NCBI RefSeq assembly: GCF_914767665.1
Contig: NC_059507.1
Coordinates: 10,540,001 to 10,604,000 of the forward strand
Length of the DNA: 64,000 bases
Direction: 5' to 3'
From: Harmonia axyridis
Taxonomy: Eukaryota > Arthropoda > Insecta > Coleoptera > Coccinellidae
Numbering within the stretch: position 1 is the stretch's first letter; each line of letters begins with the position of its first letter. Under the pieces are notes generated by a model. That model made no database searches and was not told where the DNA came from. It saw only the letters and a list, made by a program, of their open reading frames with translations. This document shows, piece by piece, positions 44,969 through 55,660 of this stretch. A program made the translations under genes and the position numbers.

Positions 44969-45494
44969 TTGGCAACTACATCACAAAATCTAATTTGGTC
45001 TTTAAAACTTTGAACCCTTTGAAAACCTTGTAATCGCAGCGTCCTCGTCAACATCAATGTCCCTATAAATGTTCAGGAGGACAAAATACTCCATAAAAAT
45101 GGAAGCAAACTACTAAATATGTCGTTTTCCACTGAATCTTGTCATCTGAATCTTATTATTATCCTCTATGATAGAAAAACTTTATTCAAATCAACAGAAT
45201 TTTCTCACACCAAAATATCACAGCGATATATATCGATATTTTACTCTTACATATTTCGACACATTTCGATAGTGTCAGAAAATATCGATACAATATATAG
45301 ATATCGATAGTTTTCTGACCTTTGTCCATCCCTAGTGTGGATTTGCCGAACGCAGTCATAACCATAAACAAAGTTTTCTCTATGATCATAATTGTCAGTC
45401 ACACGCATGTCTTAAAATTTTGTTGAAATATAAATCGTATATTGTATTCTTTAATAATGAATAAAAAATAACCGATATCAACCAAATTCTCAGA
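44969..45494. other. Unassigned intronic stretch
   Basis: No gene is recognised. Several ATATCGATA-type palindromes cluster at about 45217-45312. Confidence 0.4.
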
Positions 45495-48400
45495 TCTCAT
45501 TTTTCCAGTAATGGCAATTTCTTTCTTTGAAGAATTTGGGAGAAATGAATAATCAAAATGTGAGCATCAGTCTTTCAAGAAAGTTATTCATGCGTATAGG
45601 TTTGTAAAAATTTTTTAGAGAATATTGAATAATAATATAATCCCAACATTAAGATTTTAAATTAGCACATTTCTTCTTTATAGAGACATGTATGATGCAT
45701 AAGTCCAAATTTAATTGATGATTGGGTGGGAAAAATTGACAAAAAAAGTTTATGTTTGTTAGTTAAGTTGTAATCCTTTTTATGGTCCTTTTTTTTTTGT
45801 TTATTTAATAGTTACAATAGACAATTATTAGCATATTTTTCTCTGAATTTCAACTTTGAAAGAAAATTTGTCGTTTTATGTCTTGCCGATGAAAATATTG
45901 ATACTCTTGTAAGTCAATTCGAAATGAATAATAGATATATTTTAAGGGCTATTATTCCATTGGATATTTACTTGTGGGCCCTAAAATGAAGTTACATTTA
46001 TTCAATTGACTCATTAATAGAAATACTACCTGAAATAAAGAAATTGCATTCAATGTTTATTTTCAGTTTTGACAAATATGGAATTTACATAATCGTTCGA
46101 TAAGATCTATGAAAAGACCTACAGTGAGATTTCTGTTTTAGGAATATTCAGTATAGCTGCAATAAACAAACTGAAAAGAGGCAGAATGAATAATAGATCT
46201 ACCTTTCGGATACCCATATCTGAGAAATCAGGTTATAAGAAGTCCCTCATTTCCAAGGTTTATCAATACATTTTTCAGTTGAGCAGCAAATTATTCTTCT
46301 ATTCCATATTTTGTGAAGAAATACAATATAATTGCAACAATTTGAAGGACCTATTGGAAATTCCTGACGAACTAAGGAGTTTTTTAGTATCTGAAGATTG
46401 TATTGATGCTATGTTATAGAACGAGACTTGTGGCTCTGGGTGAATTAAACAGGGCAATTTATGTCCTATATAGTAAATAAAATTTTGATAGATAAAAGTT
46501 TCAAAAGATCAACAATTGATCATAGTATTTACATAAATCAAAAAATAACTGGCTTACTATTGTTGCATTGTACATGGATGACTTTTTTGTTTCAACTAAT
46601 GATAATTCTGAATGAATTTTCTGATAGAAAATTTTATGATAAAGAAATTAGGGGAAGCTAAAAAATGATTAGGGATGAATATTACTAGAAATTATGGAAA
46701 AGGTAGTAAAGCTATTGATTATATTCTTCAAATATGTATTGCAATAATTCAACATGTCTGATTGTGAACATGTGAAAACTAAATTGAATTTTGATTCAAC
46801 AAAAGAGAGTTGTAATGATGAACCATATAAGAAATTAATAGGTTTATTAATATCTTCAGCAGTATTAACTAGTCCTGATATAGCATACTCTGTTAATTTC
46901 TTGAGTCAATTTAATAATTATCTCATTGTTGAACACTGGAAAAGTGCAAAACTCATTTCAAGATACAAAGATCATTGTTCAATTTTTACTTCAGTCAAAA
47001 GGAACTGAGTATTTGAAATCGGTACTAAAATTGTATCGGCCAATACTATTTACCCATATTAGTGGGTTCGAATAACTACATTGACTTGATTTTTTCAAAT
47101 GTTAACTTTGGATCTGAATCAATGAATAATTCAATTCTTACCAAAATGAAAAGCAATGAATAAATCAGTAGGATAGCATTTTTGAAATGGCCATATAGCA
47201 CCTATTCCTATAACGATTAAAAAATTGGAAACTTTAGTGAACAAATAGGTAGGTATCTACATTTTTATACAAATTTGATCATTCATTCATGACATGAAAA
47301 TTTTCAATAAATAGTTGCTTTTTAAAGTATTTTATACCTTCATTGAATTGCTGGAAAATTGATACCAATTTCGAAAGTGACTGCCATGTTAAAATTCTTC
47401 ATATACTGAATGATCCTTCAAAATTTATTTGTGTCGTAACATTTTGACTAGTATTTCAACTGATATATTCCATACGTCATTGAAATCAATATCTTCAAAG
47501 TACTATTCGAAAGACTTATAATGGAATTTAGAAGAATATGTCTTTCTCAATTTCATAGTCATATATGATATGATGTCCAAATTTAATTAATTCACATCTG
47601 AAGTGAATGTTATTTTTAGAAATATTCAGTATAGCTATAATAAACCAACTAAAAAGAGACATAATGAATAGACTTGCCTTTCAAATACCCATGGCCTATG
47701 TTACCTCATAAGCAATTACCTACAATATCTTATCTTGGTGAAACCTTTTTGAGAAATCAGGTTATAAGTTTGAGAGTCTCTAATTTCCAAGGCTTATTAA
47801 TACATGTTTCAGTTGAGTGGAAAATAATATAACAGGGTATATATAGTTGAAATTATAAGTATGAAAGATTTGACTTATTCATTATAAATTCAACAGCACT
47901 GCACTCAAATTCTTCAAAAACGGAGTGGTCACTTATATTTTTGCACTCCTCTGTCGTAAAAGTGTATATTTTAGATATTCAAAAAACTCATGGAAACTTT
48001 TGACTGTTATCTGACTAACTTGGCTCTTTTTTTCCAGTAATAAAGCCAATTGTGAATTATCTATAAGGAGTCTTTCTATCTGTTTAATACTGTTTCATAG
48101 TAGCATAACTTTTACTCCAATCCAAGACTGAATTGATGAATGAAGCTTCTATTCTCTTTGGTAGTTCCATCTTCTGTCGCAATAAATTCAAATTCTCACG
48201 AAAGGGAATGTAGTTTTATAGATTGTGGAAAATAAACGAAAAATTCCTGAAATAAAGTAACATTCATCCAATTAATTCCAAATAATACAAACCCTTCAAA
48301 CAAACCTGAATTGAGGAAAATGCATTCGATGTTATAAATGTTCATTTCCAAATTTTGACAAATATCTATCGAATTTTTGATTCGCCGAAGACTTTGCATT

Positions 48401-48750
48401 TTATCTGTCGGCATTTATTTAAATATTGAATAACAATTTTGGAAACTGCAAACTTTTTCAAGAACTTTCATATATCGAAATGGAATATTTATTATTAACA
48501 TGACACTGACAGTCAAATTGTCCACAGATACCACAGAAATATGGGACTTGAAATGTCAAAATGATCCGAAACACCCCGTATACTCGAAAACCGCGGGGAG
48601 AATCGAAGGTTTGGGATTTTTCCCGGGATCTCCAGACGATTTTGAGGGGGGTCTTATTCTTGTCATTTTTGCTCTAGATGGTCCCGTTTGGGCTGTGATT
48701 TTACGTTTAAAGTTTGACGTATATGTGCAAGCGGTTTTATATCTACTTAG
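45495..48750. repeat. Segmental duplication, copy 1
   Basis: Matches 52490-55320 with very few differences; an 84-codon frame inside (46754-47008 against 53326-53580) differs at only four residues. The pairing starts near the block AATGGCAATTTCTTTCTT and includes CAATCAAAATGTGAG. Copy 1 carries about 440 bp (45574-46013) missing from copy 2. It ends exactly where repeat X starts (48751); copy 2 continues instead into other sequence. Contents: a decayed Ty1/copia fragment and the dispersed ACACCCCGTATACTCG repeat near 48558. Confidence 0.92.
46460..47008 (+). pseudogene. Decayed Ty1/copia Pol fragment (RT to RNase H), copy 1
   Basis: In broken + strand frames: NKILIDKSFKRSTIDHSIYI, then YMDDFFVSTND (copia-type catalytic box, about 46570-46605), then after stops MSDCEHVKTKLNF, and LIGLLISSAVLTSPDIAYS, NFLSQFN, EHWKSAKLISRYK. 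The last blocks match the copia connection region in which TRPDIAYAV and a HW-AVKR-LRYLKGT-like motif follow the reverse transcriptase. Numerous stops rule out function. No LTRs were found. Confidence 0.8.
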
Positions 48751-49154
48751 ACTCGCTCTGCTCGCCGAAGGGGCTCCGCCCCTTGGACCCCGTCACTATG
48801 CCGGTAGATCCTTCACTGGGTATCCGGCTAGAAAATAAAAGCTTTTTTTCCGAAACCTTGTATCGTTAGCTGATTTCAGACGATTCACTCGGTATACTAT
48901 GCTGGTTCTAGGTTGGAATTCTATATGATTTTTTTCCTAGAATATACCGTTTCGCCCTTGCTCACATGAAAATATTTGATGCAAATCCTAACTTTTCATG
49001 ACGACAAATCAAGGGCGGTCCTAGCCTTAAATTTTGAGGGGGTTCGCCATTTTGGGCTTCGAGTTTTTCTATGGGACCAAATCCCATATTACACCGATAT
49101 CAAGCCTAACCTCTCAAAAATATTTATATTTAGATATTCATATGAATATTTATA
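48751..49154. repeat. Repeat X, copy 2 (unoccupied)
   Basis: The same sequence as 36674-36815 plus 38161-38406 plus 43313-43330, without either retrotransposon, and so shows the ancestral sites. It runs into mariner copy E at the same base as copy 1 runs into mariner D. Confidence 0.92.
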
Positions 49155-49340
49155 TAAGGCGTACAACTTTGCTTCCGCCGCGGCAACGGCGCGCCGTTTT
49201 GCAATAGATGGCTGTAACGGTAAGTGGTAGTAGAAATAAATATAACGTAGATGTCACACAATAAGTTTAGGTATTTGTGAACATAACGCCATCGACATGT
49301 TAGTCGATTTGTATCTGCATCATAAAGTTATTCACGATTA
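49155..49340 (+). mobile_element. mariner copy E, 5' end only
   Basis: Left end TAAGGCGTACAACTTTGCTT is followed by an extra GC-rich 16 bp (GCGGCAACGGCGCGCC) inserted in the CCGCCGTTTTG block, then about 150 bp identical in layout to copy D. It stops abruptly at GTTATTCACGATTA where hAT-like sequence starts. Confidence 0.88.
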
Positions 49341-50165
49341 GCTGCCATACGTCCCGGTACGCCGGGACATGTCCCGGTTTGGACCATTGAGTCCCCGTGT
49401 CCCGGTTAGTTATTCAATTGTCCCGGTCAGTAATTTGACCGTTATGAGATTCATATTTCCTTATATAGTGTAGGTGAGACAAAATTTGTTTTCATGGAAT
49501 CTCAACGGATTCCAGTAATCATAAATCTGAAATGCTGTTTCCGTTGCTCAAACATTATTTTTCAGAAACCGAAGGATTGAAAATAAAATTATTAAAATTG
49601 TTCAAAAAAATAGTCTTATGCAATCACTTTATTTTATATTGAATCCTTAGAGTACCTTAATATTTCCATATAAAATATTTTCGCTGTCAGTGCGGTACTT
49701 ACTTCGAAGTAAAATAAAGGCGAGTTTTTTTTTAATTCGACAATGAAACTATCGGTTGTCCAGCGCATAGACTTCACAATACTGCTTCCACTTCCGCCGA
49801 TATGATTTTAATTTCTGTGCATTCTATTGGTCTTAAAATTTTCAAATATTTTTCGATATTTTTTGTAAGGGTCGAACGATGAAAGGTTTTCGTGAGTATG
49901 CAGAAACAACTTACAAGCAATGTTCTTTCTTATTCTAGAATTCGATGGCTTTCACTAGTTCTAGCTATTGAACGCTTGCTGAAGCTATGGGTGCCATTGA
50001 AAAAAAATTTCTTAGCTGAAAAAAAGGCCTTAAAAGCTGTAACCGATTTTTTTTGACTCTTTATTAGAACTTTATACTCTATTTCTACACAGTCAAGCAT
50101 TTCTGATTGACAAACCGATTGAAAGTATTGAAAAATCATTAATTACTGTTATTAAAGATTAAAGT
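49341..50165 (+). mobile_element. hAT-like element remnant: terminal repeats plus transposase piece
   Basis: The left part (49341-49445) is built of repeated TCCCGGT/ACCGGGA motifs (CCATACGTCCCGGT, GCCGGGACATGTCCCGGT), like a hAT terminus with subterminal sites. Further right the + strand reads GFREYAETTYKQC (about 49880), then, with a frame change, IRWLSLVLAIERLLKLWVPL and KALKAVTDFF (about 49939-50060). The TRWLSL...ERLLELW pattern is typical of insect hAT-superfamily transposases. Stops and frameshifts make it inactive. A possible right end, with GGGCATACTGGCAAC-type sequence, is at 51851-51865. Confidence 0.65.
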
Positions 50166-50243
50166 AAAAATTAATTGAGAGGATAGGTACTAAGAAAGAG
50201 TTGAATGGAAGATTACTAAATAACTATTTCGGAAACCAAACAA

Positions 50244-51749
50244 GACAAGTCTACAGGGTGGCCACTTTTTTAATGGGTTTGTATTGGTAGCTTTTAAGCC
50301 ATAAGAGTTAGAAGGTCGGTCAAATGGAGAAAACAAATCGAGATTATCAGGGCCGGTTATTGAGATATCATAAAAAAAGTAAATTATGTCATTTTGATTT
50401 TTCTTTTTTTCCCACTTTATTTCAAATATTATCAAAAAATGTTACATGAATTTTTTATTCGACAGTAAATTATCCTCAATTTGACGTATTCAGATTTCGT
50501 ATCCAGCGTTTCGAACTCTCTGGGACACCCTCAACCTCATTTTTTTCAATACGGACCTGCATATTTTATGACATTTTTCGAAATAACTTTTAACGCTGAA
50601 TTCAACGATATATCACACAATGTCATTCAAAGTTGATTTTCAGATGATTTTGACCCTCATCCAAATTTAATGGTGTGTATGTAAGAAAAAATAAGTTTAT
50701 TAACGATATCAATGTTCTGACCCAAATTCAATCGAACCCAGAAAAAAATCGAGAACTGTGGCCAGTGAATGGAATTTTTCAAAAACTGCTGTTAATAAAA
50801 TAGTCAACAGACGCGAATACAATGATTTCAAATTTGAATACCAAGCCTTGCACAAATTATATCGTAATGATCTCAAAATAAAGTTCGATTCTGTAATTTG
50901 TTTCAACGGAACAAATGACAAATACAACAATAGTGATACCTCGCGAGAAAATTGAGAATGTTTCGAAAGGTATTCAAGGAGACCAAACAAGCAAATGTAT
51001 AAGAAGTATGGGTTCCAGAACCGTAAAGTGTACCTATTTTACAAAATGGTGGACATTTCAAGATCTCAATTTTCATTTACTCTAATTTTCATTTACTTTC
51101 GAATAATCATCTGATTTTTCTTTCGTTAAATGATACTTTCGTTTAATTATTATGAATTGAAATATTTAAATGATTATTATAAAAGAAGAACCAAGAAACC
51201 AGTATACTGGTTTCTTGCTTTGATTCTAATATGTTCCATTTAGTTCAAGATGGGTAAGTTGACTTTCTTATCGAAATTTATTGCATATTGCATGTTGCCA
51301 ATTAAACTGAATAAAGGTAATACAGATCCGACCCAAAGAAAATTGGATAAGGGTCAAAATCACCTGAAAATCTACTTTGAATGATATATCGTTGAATTCA
51401 GCGTTAAAAGTTATTTCGAAAAATGTCATAAAATATGCAGGTCCGTATTGAAAAAATTGAGGTTGAGGGTGTCCCAGAGAGTACGAAACGTTGGAAACGA
51501 AATCTGATTACGTCAAATTGAGGATAATTTACTGTCGAATAAAAAATTCCTGTGACATTTTTTGATGATATTTGAAATAAAGTGGGAAAAAAAGAAAAAT
51601 CAAAATGACATAATTTACTTTTTTTATATCTCAATAATAATGCTTCTATGCATGCAACTTTTTTTCCATTTGACCGACTTTCTAACTCTTATGGTTTAAA
51701 AGTTACCAATACAATCCCATTAAAAAAGTGGCCACCCTGTAGACTTGTC
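50244..51749. mobile_element. Long-inverted-repeat DNA element, 1.5 kb, no transposase
   Basis: The left arm begins GACAAGTCTACAGGGTGGCC and the right arm ends with its exact complement. Arms pair over about 420 bp (roughly 50244-50668 and 51330-51749). The terminal CAGGGTGGCCACTTTTTTAA resembles the end of the 30435-31979 element. If TA is the duplicated target, the empty site would be the perfect palindrome GACAAGTC-TA-GACTTGTC. The loop holds a 26-bp perfect palindrome centred at 51204/51205 (51192-51217). No transposase is recognised. Confidence 0.87.
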
Positions 51750-52489
51750 ATGTTATGAGTTTCCATACAGTTTTATAATACGTCATAATCTCAAACAATT
51801 TATTAATATGAATTTCTACCAAGTAAAGACCGATCCCATCAAGAAGATCTGGGCATACTGGCAACGTTGCAGATTATTTGGCATTTGACAGACGTTACGT
51901 AAAGAACATAATTGCCGCCACCGGATGTAAACAATGAATAAAATAGTAGTTTTTGACGAGAAAAAGCCATTTTTTTTTAGGGAAAAGCTTGAAATGTGAT
52001 CAATTAATCATTTCTAACGAGAATCAGTTGATAAAATACAAGAAAACTAGCTATTAATGTGGATAACCTTACCTTCATCAAGCCAATTTTACAAATTTTT
52101 AAAAAAAAACAGCAGGATTGAGGAATTTATGTCACCGGATTCGTGATCTAATACCCAAAATTAGTAAGTAAGCAAAATTTCATCACTTTTGAATCATTAT
52201 CAAAATTAATTCTATATAGTAAACATTCACCTGTTTTTCTTTTCAGAAGATGGATTATTATACAGGATTTGGATGGATAATTATACAGGATTTTTATTTG
52301 TGGAATATCAATTAGAAATATCTAGAGATGTTGGACCAATTCAAGTCTGAAAATTGAGATTAAAGCTTCAAATTATTAACTAATTTGTAAAGAAATACAC
52401 AATATTTGATCAACTATTATATAGGGTGTATATATTTGAAGTAGTAATTAGTCATTTTTGGAGAAATGAGACATTTTGAAATCTGAAAT
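51750..52489. other. Unassigned intronic stretch
   Basis: No gene is recognised. A short direct duplication (ATTATACAGGATTT, at about 52256 and 52281) lies near 52256-52296. Confidence 0.4.
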
Positions 52490-55320
52490 TCTCATTTCTC
52501 TAGAAATGGCAATTTCTTTCTTATTTAAAAAATTTGGGAAAAATGCATAATCAAAATGTGAGAGTTATTATCAGTCAATAGAAATACTACCTGAAATAAA
52601 GAAACTGCATTCAATGTTTATTTTCAGTTTTGACAAATATTGAATTTACATAATCATTCGATAAGATCTATGAAAAGACCTACAGTGAAATGTTGTTTTA
52701 GGAATATTCAGTATAGCTGTAATAAACAAACTGAAAAGAGGCAGAATGAATAATAGATCTACCTTTCGGATACCCATATCTGAGAAATCAGGTTATAAGA
52801 AGTCCCTCATTTCCAAGGTTTATCAATACATTTTTCAGTTGAGCAGCAAATTATTCTTCTATTCCATATTTTGTGAAGAAATACAATATAATTGAACAAT
52901 TTGAAGGACCTATTGGAAATTCCTGACGAACTAAGGAGTTTTTTAGTATCTGAAGATTGTATTGATGCTATGTTATAGAACGAGACTTGTGGCTCTGGGT
53001 TTTACTCAGAAGTGAATTAAACAGGGCAATTTATGTCCTATATAGTAAATAAAATTTTGATAGATAAAAGTTTCAAAAGATCAACAATTGATCATAGTAT
53101 TTACATAAATCAAAAAATAACTGGCTTACTATTGTTGCATTGTACATGGATGACTTTTTTGTTTTAACTAATGTTAATTCTGAATGAATTTTCTGATAGA
53201 AAATTTTATGATAAAGAAATTAGGGGAAGCTAAAAAATGATTAGGGATGAATATTACTAGAAATTATGGAAAAGGTAGTAAAGCTATCGATTATATTCTT
53301 CAAATATGTATTGCAATAATTCAACATGTCTGATTGTGAACATGTGAAAACTAAATTGAATTTTGATTCAACAAAAGAGAGTTGTAATGATGAACCATAT
53401 AAGAAATTAATAGGTTTATTAATATCTTCAGCAGTATTAACTAGTCCTGATATAGCATACTCTGTTAATTTCTTGAGTCAATTTAATAATGATCTCATTG
53501 TTGAACACTGGAAAAGTGTAAAATTCATTTCAAGATACAAAGATAATTGTTCAATTTTTACTTCAGTCAAAAGGAACTGAGTATTTGAAATCGGTACTAA
53601 AATTGTATCGGCCAATACTATTGACCCATATGGGTCAATAACTACATTGACTTGATTTTTTCAAATGTTAACTTTGGATCTGAATCAATGAATAATTTAA
53701 TTCTTACCAAAATGAAAAGCAATGAATAAATCAGTAGGATAGCATTTTTGAAATGGCCATATAGCACCTATTCCTATAACGATTAAAAGATTGGAAACTT
53801 TAGTGAACAAATAGGTAGGTATCAACATTTTTATACAAATTTGATCATTAATTCATGACATGGAAATTTTCAATAAATAGTTGCTTTTTAAAGTATTTTA
53901 TACCTTCATTGAATTGCTGGAAAATTGATACCAATTTCGAAAGTGACTGCCATGTTAAATTCTTCATATACTGAATGATCCTTCAAAATTTATTTCTGTC
54001 GTAACATTTTGACTAGTATTTCAACTGATATATTCCATACGTCATTGAAATCAATATCTTCAAAGTACTATTCGAAAGACTTATAAAGGAATTTAGAAAA
54101 ATATGTCTTTCTCAATTTCATAGTCATATATGATATGATGCATAAGTCCAAATTTAATTAATTCACATCTAAAGTGAATGTTATTTTTAGAAATATTCAG
54201 TATAGCTATAATAAACCAACTAAAAAGAGACATAATGAATAGACTTGCCTTTCAAATACCCATGGCCTATGTTACCTCATAAGCAATTACCTACAATATC
54301 TTATCTTGGTGAAACCTTTTTGAGAAATCAGGTGATAAGTTTGAGAGTCTCTAATTTCCAAGGCTTATTAATACATGTTTCAGTTGAGCGGAATATAATA
54401 TAACAGGGTATATATAGTTGAAATTATTAGTATGAAAGAGTTGACTTATTCATTATAAATTCAACAGCACTGCACTCAAATTCTTCAAAAACGGGGTCAC
54501 TTATATTTTTGCACTCCTCTGTCGTAAAAGTGTATATTTTAGATATTCAAAAAACTCATGGAAACTTTTGACTGTTATCTGACTAACTTGGCTCTTTTTT
54601 TTCCAGTAATAAAGCCAATTGTGAATTATCTATAAGGAGTCTTTCTATCTGTTTAATACTGTTTCATAGTAGCATAACTTTTACTCCAATCCAAGACTGA
54701 ATTGATGAATGAAGCTTCTGTTCTCTTTGGTAGTTCCATCTTCTGTCGCAATAAATTCAAATTCTCACGAAAGGAAATGTAGTTTTATAGATTGTGGAAA
54801 ATAAACGAAAAATTCCTGAAATAAAGTAACATTCATCCAATTAATTCCAAATAATACAAACCCTTCAAACAAACCTGAATTGAGGAAAATGCATTCGATG
54901 ATATAAATGTTCATTTCCAAATTTTGACAAATATCTATCGAATTTTTGATTCGCCGTAGACTTTGCATTTTATCTGTCGGCATTTATTTAAATATTGAAT
55001 AACAATTTTGGAAACTGCAAACTTTTTCAAGAACTTTCATATATCGAAATGGAATATTTATTATTAACATGACACTGACAGCCAAATTGTCCACAGATAC
55101 CACAGAAATATGGGACTTGAAATGTCAAAATGATCCGAAACACCCCGTATACTCGAAAACCGCGGGGAGAATCGAAGGTTTGGGATTTTTCCCGGGATCT
55201 CCAGACGATTTTGAGGGGGGTCTTATTCTTGTCATTTTTGCTCTAGATGGTCCCGTTTGGGCTGTGATTTTACGTTTAAAGTTTGACGTATATGTGCAAG
55301 CGGTTTTATATATACTTAGA
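52490..55320. repeat. Segmental duplication, copy 2
   Basis: Counterpart of 45495-48750, about 6.57 kb downstream in the same orientation. It lacks the 440-bp block 45574-46013 of copy 1. Ends at CTTAGA near 55320, then continues in unrelated mariner-like sequence. Confidence 0.92.
53030..53582 (+). pseudogene. Decayed Ty1/copia Pol fragment, copy 2
   Basis: Duplicate of 46460-47008 with the same stops, so it was already dead when duplicated. Just upstream (about 52980-53035) this copy keeps a few bases (GGTTTTACTCAGAA) lost from copy 1. Confidence 0.8.
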
Positions 55321-55349
55321 TTAATCGCAGAGGCTTTAGAGCCTTACGC

Positions 55350-55660
55350 GATAAAATCATGAACATTGTCGAGTCCGACCGTCATGTAAGCACTGTTTTG
55401 ATTGCCCAAGAGCTAAAGATTGAACAAAAAATCGTTTGGAACCAACAACATAAAGCTGATCTCAAGAAAAAGCTCGATGTATGGGTACCACATGAGTTAA
55501 CGCAAAAAACCTCATGGACCGAACTCCCATCTGCGAGTTGCTGCTGAATTTTAACAAAATCGACTCATTTTTAAAGTGGTTGGTGACTGGTGAGGAATAG
55601 TGGATCATTGACGACAACGTCAAGCAAAAACGGAAAAACCAACAGAAATGAATAATTGCA
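55350..55660 (+). mobile_element. mariner transposase fragment of another subfamily
   Basis: + strand frame: IVESDRHVSTVLIAQELKIE, then DLKKKLDVWVPHELTQK, then, after frame changes, a WLVTGEE-stop-WI version of the TGDEKW motif and YDDNVKQKR-like sequence. KKLDVWVPHELT is typical of cecropia/mellifera-type mariners, distinct from copies A-F and from the irritans copy. No inverted repeats were found; the catalytic aspartate is replaced and a stop follows. Confidence 0.75.
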
